Below are positions 1-7,044 of a stretch of 12,957 bases of DNA, piece after piece. Positions within the stretch are counted from its first letter, which is position 1. Each line of letters begins with the position of its first letter. This DNA is from Chloroflexota bacterium (GTDB lineage Bacteria; Chloroflexota; Anaerolineae; Anaerolineales; Villigracilaceae): contig JAEWVF010000058.1 in assembly GCA_023459215.1 (NCBI GenBank), positions 1 to 12,957 on the forward strand, in the 5' to 3' direction. The position numbers were made by a program, and so were the translations under genes. The notes under the pieces were generated by a model. The model had not been told where the DNA came from. It worked only from the letters and a program-made list of their open reading frames with translations, and did not search any database.

Positions 1-81
1 TTGTCATTTCGAGCGATAGCGAGAAATCTTATAGACCGAAACCAAGATTTCTCAGTCGCTATCGCTCCTTCGAAATGACAA
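1..81. repeat. Long imperfect palindromic repeat, copy 1
   Basis: The left arm is 1-30 and the right arm is 44-81, around a 13-nt loop. The 30-nt left arm pairs completely with the right arm, except that the right arm carries two extra 4-nt blocks (TCAG at 53-56 region and TCCT at 68-71 region), which would be bulges. The same design recurs at 12093-12176. It reads as an interspersed, non-coding, MITE- or REP-like element, though I see no target-site duplication. A transcript through it would fold into one long hairpin, so it might also act as a transcription boundary. Confidence 0.75.
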
Positions 82-187
82 AACCGAGGTAATTGATGGC
101 TTCAAATAGTTTTGTCCGGTAGAGAAAACGGATTTTATCTGACCGGGTTTCGACGCAATCTGGTTTAGTGATTTACGCAAAGAGCAG

Positions 188-229
188 TAGAATAGTACTT
201 AATCTGTGCGCGATAAAAATACTGACACA
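188..229 (+). promoter_or_regulatory. Possible promoter and regulator site before the transporter
   Basis: TAGAAT at 188-193 is a 5/6 match to the -10 consensus, but no good -35 hexamer is seen at the right distance. Just downstream, 205-216 reads TGTGCGCGATAA, which matches 10 of 12 bases of the left end of the operator-like palindrome at 4154-4179, and the site ends in CACA at 226-229. The right half is poorly conserved. If real, the LacI-family protein would also control the transporter genes. The rest of 82-246 shows no gene. Confidence 0.3.
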
Positions 230-246
230 AGTTAAGGAAGAAAGAT

Positions 247-1770
247 ATGTCAAATGTTATTTTGGAAATGCGCAATATCACAAAGACATTTCCGGGTGTC
301 AAGGCGCTTGATAATGTGAATTTTAGCGTTCAGCAGGGCGAAATCCATGCCCTGGTCGGCGAAAATGGGGCAGGCAAATCCACGCTGATGAAAGTGCTGA
401 GCGGCGTTTATCCTTATGGGACTTACAGCGGTGAGATTTATTTCCAGGGCAAAGAATGTCGTTTCCGCGATATTACCGAATCTGAAAAAGTTGGCCTGGT
501 GATTATTCACCAGGAACTTGCGCTGATTCCGTTCCTTTCCATCGCAGAGAATTTATTCCTGGGCAACGAGACCGCCAAAAACGGCATTATTAATTGGAAC
601 CAGGCGATTTCGCGCACCAAGGAATTGCTCGAACGGGTGGGCTTGCACGAATCACCCCAAACGTTGATTACCGATATGGGCGTTGGCAAACAGCAGTTGG
701 TTGAAATTGCCAAGGCGCTCGCCAAGGAAGTCAAGTTACTCATCCTGGATGAGCCGACCGCTTCGCTGAACGAAAGCGACAGCGACAAGCTGCTCCAGTT
801 GTTGCTCCAGTTCAAGGAGCATGGCATTTCGTCGATTTTGATTTCGCACAAGTTGAGTGAAGTTTCCAAGGTGGCCGATTCAATCACCATCCTGCGCGAT
901 GGCGCAACGATTGAAACCCTGGATTGCCACAAAGACCAGATTACCGAAGATCGCATTATCCGCGGCATGGTTGGCCGCGATTTGACCCATCGCTTCCCGC
1001 CGCGCGAATCGAAGCTCGGCGAGGTGATTTTTGAAATCCGCGATTGGAATGTTTATCACCCAATCCACGAGGATCGCAAGGTCAGCAACAATATCAATAT
1101 GCAAGTACGCCGTGGGGAAGTGGTGGGCATCTCCGGCCTGATGGGCGCTGGCCGCACAGAACTGGCGATGAGCGTTTTTGGCCACGCCTACGGGGCGCGC
1201 ATCAGCGGCAAAATCTTGAAGAACGGCAAGGAAATTGATGTCAGCAGCATCGACAAGGCCATTCGCAACGGGCTGGCCTATGCCACGGAAGACCGCAAGG
1301 CCTATGGGTTGGTGCTGATTGATTCGATTAAAGATAATATCACCCTGGCCAACCTGGATGAAATTTCCAGCAGCGGCGTTATCAACGAACCGCGCGAAAT
1401 GAAGGCGACCAGCGATTACCGCGAAAAGTTGAACATCAAGTGTTCGAGCATTGTGCAGCAAACGGTGAACCTGTCGGGCGGCAACCAGCAGAAAGTGGTT
1501 TTGAGCAAGTGGTTGTTTGCCGGCCCTGAAATCTTGATCCTGGATGAGCCTACCCGTGGCATCGATGTTGGGGCAAAGTATGAAATCTACACCATCATCA
1601 ACCGCCTGGCCGATGAAGGCAAGGCCATCATCCTGATTTCTTCCGAACTGCCGGAAATCCTGGGTGTGTGCGACCGAATTTATGTGATGCGCGATGGAAA
1701 AGTTGTCGGTGAAATGCCGGCCAAGGAAGCCTCGCAAGAATCGATTATGAAATGCATCATGACACAATAA
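247..1770 (+). CDS. gguA: Multiple-monosaccharide ABC importer, ATP-binding subunit (GguA/MmsA type)
   Basis: This is the cytoplasmic ATPase of a CUT2-class sugar importer, which powers aldose uptake through the permease encoded next to it. It is 507 aa with two fused ABC domains. The N-terminal domain has Walker A GENGAGKST at residues 38-46, the degenerate signature VGKQQLVEIAKAL and Walker B LLILDEPT. The C-terminal domain has the altered P-loop GLMGAGRTE, a perfect LSGGNQQK signature and Walker B ILILDEPTRGIDVG. An active first site and a degenerate second P-loop are normal for the RbsA/XylG/GguA group. The whole-length match to Agrobacterium-type GguA is strong by memory, including the phrases TLITDMGVGKQQ and EIYTIINRLADEGK. 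The start is supported by AAGGAAG at 234-240. No binding-protein gene precedes it within the window. The substrate is probably L-arabinose, inferred from the neighbours; GguAB systems are known to take several aldoses. Confidence 0.93.
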   Translation: MSNVILEMRNITKTFPGVKALDNVNFSVQQGEIHALVGENGAGKSTLMKVLSGVYPYGTYSGEIYFQGKECRFRDITESEKVGLVIIHQELALIPFLSIAENLFLGNETAKNGIINWNQAISRTKELLERVGLHESPQTLITDMGVGKQQLVEIAKALAKEVKLLILDEPTASLNESDSDKLLQLLLQFKEHGISSILISHKLSEVSKVADSITILRDGATIETLDCHKDQITEDRIIRGMVGRDLTHRFPPRESKLGEVIFEIRDWNVYHPIHEDRKVSNNINMQVRRGEVVGISGLMGAGRTELAMSVFGHAYGARISGKILKNGKEIDVSSIDKAIRNGLAYATEDRKAYGLVLIDSIKDNITLANLDEISSSGVINEPREMKATSDYREKLNIKCSSIVQQTVNLSGGNQQKVVLSKWLFAGPEILILDEPTRGIDVGAKYEIYTIINRLADEGKAIILISSELPEILGVCDRIYVMRDGKVVGEMPAKEASQESIMKCIMTQ

Positions 1771-1784
1771 GAGGTGATTGAATC

Positions 1785-2945
1785 ATGAAGACCCTTTCGG
1801 CCCTTTTCAAGAGCAACATTCGTGAATACGGCATGTTGCTTGCGCTTATCGTTATCATGGTTTTCTTCCAGTTTGCCACCCAGGGTATCCTGCTGAAGCC
1901 GGTTAACATCACGAACCTGGTTTTGCAGAACAGTTATATTATCGTCATGGCCCTGGGTATGCTCCTGATCATTGTCGCTGGCTGGATCGATCTCTCGGTT
2001 GGCTCGGTGGCGGCTTTTGTCGGCGCGGTTGCCGCGGTTTTGATGGTCAAACTGGATATCCACTGGAGCATTACGATGTTACTTTCCCTGCTGATTGGCG
2101 CCCTGGTTGGCGCCTGGCAGGGATACTGGGTGGCCTATGTCAAAATACCGGCCTTCATCGTCACCCTGGCGGGCATGTTGATTTTCCGCGGCCTGACCCT
2201 GTTGATTCTGCAAGGCGAAGCGGTTGGCCCGTTCCCGATCCCCTTCCAGCGCTTGAGCACGGGTTTCATCCCCGACTTTTTCGGCTTCGAGGGTTTTCAC
2301 GTCACAACGATGCTGATTGGCGTCCTGATGGTGGTTTTCCTGGTGGTGATGGATTATCGCGCGCGGCAGAACCAACTGCATTACGGTTTTGAAGTGACCC
2401 CGATGTATTTCTTCATTGCCAAGAACGTTTTGATTTCGGGCGCGGTGCTGGGATTGTGCTACCTGATGGCTTCCTATAAAGGCTTGCCAAACGTTTTGAT
2501 TGTGATGGGGGTCTTAATTGCGCTTTTTGCTTTTATCACCAGCCAAACTGTGATTGGCCGCCGTATTTATGCCATGGGCGGCAACGAAAAGGCAGCCCGG
2601 CTTTCAGGCGTCAACACCCCGCGTTTGCTGTTCCTGACCTTCGTCAACATGGGGGTTCTGGCTGCCCTGGCAGGCATGATCGTGGCAGCCCGTTTGAATA
2701 CCGCTACCCCCAAAGCGGGTACTGGTTTTGAGTTGGATGTCATCGCGGCCTGCTTTATCGGTGGCGCCTCCGCCAGCGGCGGTATCGGCACCATTATCGG
2801 CGCGGTGGTTGGCGCTTTCGTCATCGGCGTAATGAACAATGGTATGTCCATCCTGGGCATCGGCATCGACTGGCAGCAGGCGATCAAAGGTTTCGTGCTC
2901 TTGATGGCTGTTTTCTTTGATGTCTACAACAAAAACAAGAGTTAA
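1785..2945 (+). CDS. gguB: Multiple-monosaccharide ABC importer, permease subunit (GguB/MmsB type)
   Basis: This is the membrane channel partner of the preceding ATPase, a BPD_transp_2-family permease of 386 aa. Hydrophobic segments lie at about residues 15-34, 48-66, 72-88, 96-115, 120-141, 173-190, 214-230, 236-253, 282-302, 315-350 and 363-380. The typical AGWIDLSVGS motif is at 65-74. The cytoplasmic coupling loop GRRIYAMGGNEKAARLSG is at 258-275, as in RbsC and XylH. It starts 14 nt after the ATPase stop, behind the strong ribosome site GAGGTGATT (1771-1779), so the two are surely co-transcribed. Length and motifs fit GguB better than RbsC, which is shorter. Transcription should end at the hairpin 26 nt after the stop codon. 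Confidence 0.92.
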   Translation: MKTLSALFKSNIREYGMLLALIVIMVFFQFATQGILLKPVNITNLVLQNSYIIVMALGMLLIIVAGWIDLSVGSVAAFVGAVAAVLMVKLDIHWSITMLLSLLIGALVGAWQGYWVAYVKIPAFIVTLAGMLIFRGLTLLILQGEAVGPFPIPFQRLSTGFIPDFFGFEGFHVTTMLIGVLMVVFLVVMDYRARQNQLHYGFEVTPMYFFIAKNVLISGAVLGLCYLMASYKGLPNVLIVMGVLIALFAFITSQTVIGRRIYAMGGNEKAARLSGVNTPRLLFLTFVNMGVLAALAGMIVAARLNTATPKAGTGFELDVIAACFIGGASASGGIGTIIGAVVGAFVIGVMNNGMSILGIGIDWQQAIKGFVLLMAVFFDVYNKNKS

Positions 2946-2970
2946 CGGGCAACTCTTTCCTCCTTGACAC

Positions 2971-3007
2971 GACGGCGCTCACTATAGTGAGCGCCGTCAA
3001 GTTTTTT
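2971..3007 (+). terminator. Rho-independent terminator after the transporter genes
   Basis: This is a perfect 28-nt palindrome (2971-2998) with arms GACGGCGCTCAC and GTGAGCGCCGTC around TATA. It is followed by a run of six T at 3002-3007. The T-run lies only on the plus-strand side, so the site mainly stops plus-strand transcription before the convergent repressor gene. The hairpin itself could slow transcription from both sides. Confidence 0.92.
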
Positions 3008-3027
3008 ATTGAAATGGATTGGAAAAA

Positions 3028-4050
3028 TCAGGGGGTGCTGCCGCGGATGAGTAAATCGGTCTGCAAGGTGACGAAACTTTCCGGCTCGGTATGGCCATCG
3101 ATTTGCGCCAGCAGAGTTTTGACCGCCAAAATGCCCAACTCGCGCAGTGGATTGGTGATGGTGGTCAGCGATGGGGTGAAATAGGGCGATTCGGCCAGAT
3201 TGTCGAAACCGATAATGGCCAGGTCTTCCGGCACGCGGATGCCGTTGGCGTGACAATAATGCAGCGCCCCGAGCGCCATCTGGTCGTTGCTGACAAATAC
3301 CGCGTTCATGGCCGGATACTTTTGCAACAATTCTGCCAGCGCAGATTCGCCGCTGGCCGAGGACCAGTTGCCCATTGCCCACTTGGTTGGGGTGATGTCG
3401 ATGCCCACGCTTTTCAGGCCGTCCTCCCAGCCTTGCCTGCGCTGACGGGCTTCCAGCCACTCCAGCGGCCCGGCGATCAGGCCGATGTGCCGCCGCCCGA
3501 CAGACAGCAGGTGCTCGACTGCCTTACGCGCCCCGCCGTAGTTGTCGATCCCGATTGTGGTGTAGTTGGGATTGGGCTGGCACTTCAGGAAGATAATGGG
3601 GGGCCGGGTGGCCGGCAACTGCGACTGGACGATCTTTACGTTTTCGTTGAGTTCGGGCGCGGCGAAGATGATGCCTTCCACCTGGTGCGCCATCAACGAT
3701 TCGATCACCGGCACGATGGTGGGGGTGTCGAAACGCGGCAGTTCCTCGACAAAAAGCGCATAGTGCGATTGTTCGCACTCTTCGGTGATACCGTTCAGGA
3801 TCAGCGAAATACCGACATATCTCAGCCCCGAAAGGATCACCCCGAGGGTGTAGCTGCGCTGCTGCACCAGGCTGCGCGCCACTGCCGAGGGTTTGTAGCC
3901 CATCTCCTCGATGGCCTGTTCAACGAGCTTGCGCGTATCCGGTGAGACATCCGGGCGCTTATTGACAACCCGCGAAATGGTCTGGGTGGAAACATTGCAC
4001 ATTCGCGCAATATCTTTGATGGTTACTTTTTGCTGGCGTTGTCTTGGCAT
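3028..4050 (-). CDS. LacI-family transcriptional repressor, probable pentose regulator
   Basis: This 340-aa protein has the LacI family design. The N-terminal helix-turn-helix is at residues 10-30 (VTIKDIARMCNVSTQTISRVV), and the hinge helix with its minor-groove motif is around 53-61 (KPSAVARSL). A periplasmic-binding-protein-like sugar domain runs from about residue 66 to the end, including the usual VFVSNDQMALGAL and PEDLAIIGFDN stretches near the C-terminus. The start ATG at 4048-4050 is preceded by AGGTG (complement of 4055-4059). It is divergent from the arabinose operon and shares a promoter and operator region with it, so autoregulation and control of that operon are the natural reading. 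Its effector is probably L-arabinose or a pathway intermediate (inferred). It is not the AraC-type regulator of enterobacteria, nor the GntR-headed AraR of Bacillus. Confidence 0.93.
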   Translation of the reverse strand: MPRQRQQKVTIKDIARMCNVSTQTISRVVNKRPDVSPDTRKLVEQAIEEMGYKPSAVARSLVQQRSYTLGVILSGLRYVGISLILNGITEECEQSHYALFVEELPRFDTPTIVPVIESLMAHQVEGIIFAAPELNENVKIVQSQLPATRPPIIFLKCQPNPNYTTIGIDNYGGARKAVEHLLSVGRRHIGLIAGPLEWLEARQRRQGWEDGLKSVGIDITPTKWAMGNWSSASGESALAELLQKYPAMNAVFVSNDQMALGALHYCHANGIRVPEDLAIIGFDNLAESPYFTPSLTTITNPLRELGILAVKTLLAQIDGHTEPESFVTLQTDLLIRGSTP

Positions 4051-4119
4051 ACGGCACCTGAATTGGGAAGATGTGTCTCAACTGCGGGGACACTTTTCTC
4101 CTAAAAAATACAAAAATGC

Positions 4120-4149
4120 TTGTCTTTTCTATTATACCTTTGTTATAAT
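4120..4149 (+). promoter_or_regulatory. Sigma-70-type promoter of the arabinose operon
   Basis: The -35 TTGTCT (4120-4125) and a perfect -10 TATAAT (4144-4149) are separated by 18 bp. Transcription would begin near 4156, inside the operator-like palindrome, leaving a leader of about 90 nt before the UPF0303 gene. A repressor bound there would block initiation directly. Confidence 0.72.
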
Positions 4150-4159
4150 AATATGTGAA
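4131..4159 (-). promoter_or_regulatory. Sigma-70-type promoter of the LacI-family gene
   Basis: Read on the minus strand, the -35 is TTCACA (complement of 4154-4159, 5/6 to consensus) and the -10 is a perfect TATAAT (complement of 4131-4136), with an ideal 17-bp spacer. It interleaves with the plus-strand promoter. Its -35 lies inside the operator-like palindrome, which fits negative autoregulation. Confidence 0.7.
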
Positions 4160-4179
4160 CGATAACGGTAACGATAACA
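4154..4179. promoter_or_regulatory. Operator-like palindrome for the LacI-family regulator
   Basis: This is a 26-bp imperfect palindrome, TGTGAACGATAAC followed by GGTAACGATAACA, with 9 of 13 half-site positions symmetric about a central CG at 4166/4167. It is also a direct repeat: AACGATAAC occurs at 4158-4166 and 4170-4178, 12 bp apart. A central CG is typical of LacI-family operators. It overlaps the -35 of the repressor promoter and the start region of the operon promoter. The exact bound unit (palindrome or direct repeat) cannot be decided from sequence. Confidence 0.7.
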
Positions 4180-4248
4180 TGATATTGGCTCATCCCTGGC
4201 CGGTTGGGTGTGGCCGGTGTTTTTCTTGACATGATTCGGAAAATCCCA

Positions 4249-4719
4249 ATGGACGAAAACCTAAAAAAACTATTACAGGAAGAACAGGAACTCCAATTTG
4301 GGCATTTCAACGAACTGACTGCCTGGAAGCTGGGCAGCCTGCTGGTTGAGATGGGCTTACAGCGCGGGCTGGCAATCAGTGTCGATATTACCCGCGGTGA
4401 ACACCAGCTTTTCCACGCCAGCCTGCCGGGCACCTCGGCGGACAACGACGAGTGGATCAAGCGCAAGGTGCGTCTGGTCTACCGCTTCGGGCACAGTTCG
4501 TTTTACATGGGGCAGTTGCTCAAAAGCAAGGGTAAGCGCATCGAAGAGTCGTACTTAATCCCTGAAAGTTTGTATGCCCCGCATGGCGGCTGTTTCCCGG
4601 TCATCGTTAAGGGCACCGGCATGGTTGGAACTGTAACCGTTTCCGGCTTGCCGCAGGAAGAAGATCATAAGCTGGTCACACAGGCCATCCGCGATTTTTT
4701 GGCAAAGGAGCAAGCGTAA
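4249..4719 (+). CDS. UPF0303 / HbpS-like (GlcG-type heme-binding fold) family protein
   Basis: This is a 156-aa soluble protein, first gene of the arabinose operon. It resembles the UPF0303 (YBR137W-like) branch of the HbpS/GlcG fold. The stretches that suggest this are the N-terminal LQFGHFNELTAWKLG, the central LAISVDITRGEHQLFHASLPG, the RKVRLVYRFGHSSFYMG segment and the PHGGCFPVIVKGTGMVGTVTVSGLPQEEDH block near residues 111-140. No signal peptide or membrane segment is seen. The ATG at 4249 was chosen because family members begin near MDENLKKLL; earlier in-frame starts at 4204 and 4231 exist, and none has a strong ribosome site. Its biochemical role is not established. Relatives are often labelled heme-degrading, but they also occur beside sugar oxidoreductase genes, as here. 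It ends in a 1-nt TAATG overlap with the next gene, which implies coupled translation. Confidence 0.85.
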   Translation: MDENLKKLLQEEQELQFGHFNELTAWKLGSLLVEMGLQRGLAISVDITRGEHQLFHASLPGTSADNDEWIKRKVRLVYRFGHSSFYMGQLLKSKGKRIEESYLIPESLYAPHGGCFPVIVKGTGMVGTVTVSGLPQEEDHKLVTQAIRDFLAKEQA

Positions 4720-5885
4720 TGTCACTTAATCCTGTTATTTCGCTTCTCGGACGCAGGCTGCGTTTGGCGGTTGTCGGCGGCGGCCCGGGTTCGTTCATCG
4801 GGGCCATGCACCGCCAGTCGGCCCGGCTCGACGACCGTTACGAGATTGTCACCGGGGTGCTCTCCTCGAACCCCGCAAACGCCCAACAGGCGGGACAAGA
4901 ACTCGGCTTCGCACCCGACCGCCTGTATACCGATGTAAAAGCCATGCTCCAGGCTGAATCCGCTCGCCCGGATGGAATCGATGCGGTTGCAATCATGACT
5001 CCCAACGACAGCCATTTTAACTATTCGCTGTGGGCGCTGGAAAGTGGCCTCGATGTCATTTGCGACAAGCCGATGACCAATACCCTGGCCGAAGCGGAAG
5101 TCCTGCACGCCAAAGTGCAGGAAACCGGCCTGGTTTTTTGCCTGACCCATAACTATACCGGCTATCCGATGGTGCGCCAGGCGCGCGCCATGGTCGCAGA
5201 CGGCCAACTGGGCACGATTCGCCTGGTGCAGGTTGAATATGTCCAGGGCGGTAAGGCGGATGAAGAGAAAGTTTTTTCGCCCGATAACTGGAAATTTGAC
5301 CCGCTGCGCGGCGGCCCCTCGCGGGTGATGGGCGATATTGGCACCCATGCCCACAACCTGACGCGCTTCATCACCGGGATCGAAGTGGCCGAAGTGGCAG
5401 CCGAGATCGGCGCAATCGTTCCCGGACGCCAAATCCATGACTATGCCGGGGCCTTGCTCCGGTTTGAAAACGGCGCGCGCGGCAATTTTTGGGTGACCCA
5501 GGCCGCCGCGGGCGTGGAAAACTGCCTGCGTATCCGTGTCAGCGGCACCAAGGGCACGCTCGAATGGATGCAGGAATTCCCCCAGGCGCTGACTTTCAAG
5601 CCCTTGCGCGGCCCGTCTGAAAACCGCACGCCCAACGGCCCCGGCACTTTGCCGTTGGCGGCGCGCTGCACCCGCCTCGTGGCCGGACATCCCGAAGGTT
5701 TCCCGGATGCTTTTGCCAATATTTACTCTGACGCTGCTGAAGCCATCGCTGCCCGTCGCGCCGGAACCCAGCCGGACCCGCTGGCGTTGCACTTCCCCAA
5801 CTCGTGGGATGGTTTGCTCGGCGTGCATTTTGTCGATGCGGTGATCCAATCGAGCGAGTCCAACGGGTCTTGGGTAAAGTGCTAG
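4719..5885 (+). CDS. Gfo/Idh/MocA-family NAD(P)-dependent oxidoreductase
   Basis: This 388-aa protein probably oxidises or reduces a sugar, sugar acid or cyclitol with NAD(P); the substrate is not deducible. The N-terminal Rossmann fold begins at residue 14 with LRLAVVGGGPGSFIG, and the nucleotide-binding loop is at 19-28. The family EKP motif appears as CDKP (115-118, K117 catalytic), after the conserved TPNDSH at 94-99. The C-terminal domain carries GDIGTHAHNL (205-214), where D206 and H210 fit the usual catalytic Asp and His. The start overlaps the upstream stop (TAATG at 4717-4721) behind AAAGGAG at 4704-4710, so it is translationally coupled to the UPF0303 gene. The ten residues before the Rossmann fold are a slightly extended N-terminus. 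The gene is not required for the AraA-kinase-AraD route, which suggests a side branch for another sugar form. Confidence 0.92.
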   Translation: MSLNPVISLLGRRLRLAVVGGGPGSFIGAMHRQSARLDDRYEIVTGVLSSNPANAQQAGQELGFAPDRLYTDVKAMLQAESARPDGIDAVAIMTPNDSHFNYSLWALESGLDVICDKPMTNTLAEAEVLHAKVQETGLVFCLTHNYTGYPMVRQARAMVADGQLGTIRLVQVEYVQGGKADEEKVFSPDNWKFDPLRGGPSRVMGDIGTHAHNLTRFITGIEVAEVAAEIGAIVPGRQIHDYAGALLRFENGARGNFWVTQAAAGVENCLRIRVSGTKGTLEWMQEFPQALTFKPLRGPSENRTPNGPGTLPLAARCTRLVAGHPEGFPDAFANIYSDAAEAIAARRAGTQPDPLALHFPNSWDGLLGVHFVDAVIQSSESNGSWVKC

Positions 5886-5889
5886 TTTC

Positions 5890-5948
5890 GTACACGGATG
5901 ATACGGACGGACACGGGTAAACCAAAAAATCTAAAAAAATCCGTGTAC
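5890..5948. repeat. Intercistronic palindromic element, ATCCGTGTAC type
   Basis: Perfect 10-bp arms, GTACACGGAT (5890-5899) and ATCCGTGTAC (5939-5948), enclose 39 nt. The interior repeats the theme (ACGGACGGACACGG at 5913-5926 region) and is then A-rich. The element begins four bases after the oxidoreductase stop and ends 13 nt before the next start. It fills nearly the whole gap inside the operon. No T-run follows, so it is not a standard terminator. ATCCGTGT-type repeats occur in many environmental genomes by memory; I could not verify this. Confidence 0.6.
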
Positions 5949-5961
5949 AAAAAGATTTTCC

Positions 5962-6954
5962 ATGACTGAACTCTCCCTCATCTTGGTTACTGGCGCAACC
6001 GGCAAAGTCGGCGCAAACTTCATTGCCCGCCTGCTGGCTGACCCGGCTTTTGACCACTTCCGCATCCGCGCCCTGTGTCACAACCGTGGCCTTGATCCGC
6101 ATCCACGCATCGAGACCGTTTTCGGCTCCATTGAGCATTGTCAAACGGTCGAGACTGCCCTGGAAGGCGTCACGCACGTTGTTCATTTGGCGACTGTCAA
6201 GGAAACGCCGGAGCAGATCATGGATGTGGCGGTCAAAGGGTTGTTCTGGCTGCTGGAAACCTGTCGCACCAGCCCAACTTTTCGCCAGTTCATCCTGATT
6301 GGCGGCGACGCTGGCATGGGGCATTTTGTTTATCCCCATCCCCTGCCAGTGACAGAAACCCAGAAACATTCGGCTTATCCCGGCTGTTATGCGCTCTCGA
6401 AAGTGCTCGAGGAAGTTATGCTGGAACAGTATTACATTCAGTATGACCTGAATGGCTGCTGCCTGCGCGCTCCCTGGATCATGGAGAAGGATGATTTCAA
6501 ATATCAGCTCTCGTTTGGCGAGGATGTTTTTGGCGGTCCGCGCTGGCGCGATTTGGTCGGCGCTGAACAGGCGGATGCTTACGCCCGAAGCGGAGCTGTT
6601 CCGGTGATGCTTGACCCTCAGGGAACACCCGTCAAACGTAACTTTGTGCATGTCGAAGACCTGGTCAGCGCGATTCTTTTAGCCCTCGATCATCCCAAGG
6701 CGCGCCAACAGTTGTTCAATATTTGCATGGATGAGCCGGTTGATTATGGCGTCGTGGGCCGTTACCTGTCCGAGACTCGCGGCTTGCCAACTGTGAACAT
6801 TAAGACCCCGTATCATTCCACCTGGCTGGATAACAGCAAAGCGAAATTTCTATTGGGCTGGCGGCCTGAATATGATCTGCCGCGCATGATTGATGCGGCT
6901 TTTGATTACGTGCGCTCAAACGATGACCCGCGCAAAGTTTGGTATCCGGGATAA
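5962..6954 (+). CDS. NAD-dependent epimerase/dehydratase-family protein (extended SDR)
   Basis: This 330-aa extended short-chain dehydrogenase/reductase has TGATGKVG at residues 10-17 (the NAD-binding TGxxGxxG motif) and YALSK at 143-147 (the catalytic YxxxK). RNFVHVEDLVSAILLAL near residues 229-245 and LLGWRPEYDLPRMID near the C-terminus are also typical of sugar epimerases and reductases. The position that usually holds the catalytic Ser/Thr reads IGGDAGMGH (113-121), so a Ser or Thr is not evident there. The substrate is unknown; a free or oxidised sugar is as likely as a nucleotide sugar given the neighbours. The start has no clear ribosome site (AAAAAGATTTTCC precedes it), unlike its neighbours. 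Together with the Gfo/Idh enzyme it may form a short oxidative or epimerising branch feeding the ara enzymes (inference). Confidence 0.9.
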   Translation: MTELSLILVTGATGKVGANFIARLLADPAFDHFRIRALCHNRGLDPHPRIETVFGSIEHCQTVETALEGVTHVVHLATVKETPEQIMDVAVKGLFWLLETCRTSPTFRQFILIGGDAGMGHFVYPHPLPVTETQKHSAYPGCYALSKVLEEVMLEQYYIQYDLNGCCLRAPWIMEKDDFKYQLSFGEDVFGGPRWRDLVGAEQADAYARSGAVPVMLDPQGTPVKRNFVHVEDLVSAILLALDHPKARQQLFNICMDEPVDYGVVGRYLSETRGLPTVNIKTPYHSTWLDNSKAKFLLGWRPEYDLPRMIDAAFDYVRSNDDPRKVWYPG

Positions 6955-7044
6955 AAACGCACAAGGGATGAAACACCAAAGATTTTGCACCAACCTCCTT
7001 TGTCATCCATCCGACAATAATCACTCCCAACAATAGGAGATAAC

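Noticed and set aside
1..81. CRISPR repeat
   Set aside because: There is one palindromic unit with no regular spacers. The second copy is 12 kb away and no cas genes are present.
2979..2989. T7-promoter-like core TCACTATAG
   Set aside because: It lies inside the perfect palindrome of the terminator and arises from its symmetry. The rest of the T7 consensus is missing and no phage genes are present.
4722..5849. Minus-strand open frame opposite the Gfo/Idh gene
   Set aside because: It is a shadow of a well-supported oxidoreductase gene with a coupled start and intact motifs.
6955..7044. Possible promoter, riboswitch or hairpin before the kinase gene
   Set aside because: Only a short GGATGA/TCATCC pairing with a long loop is seen; there is no convincing -10/-35 pair or known aptamer pattern.
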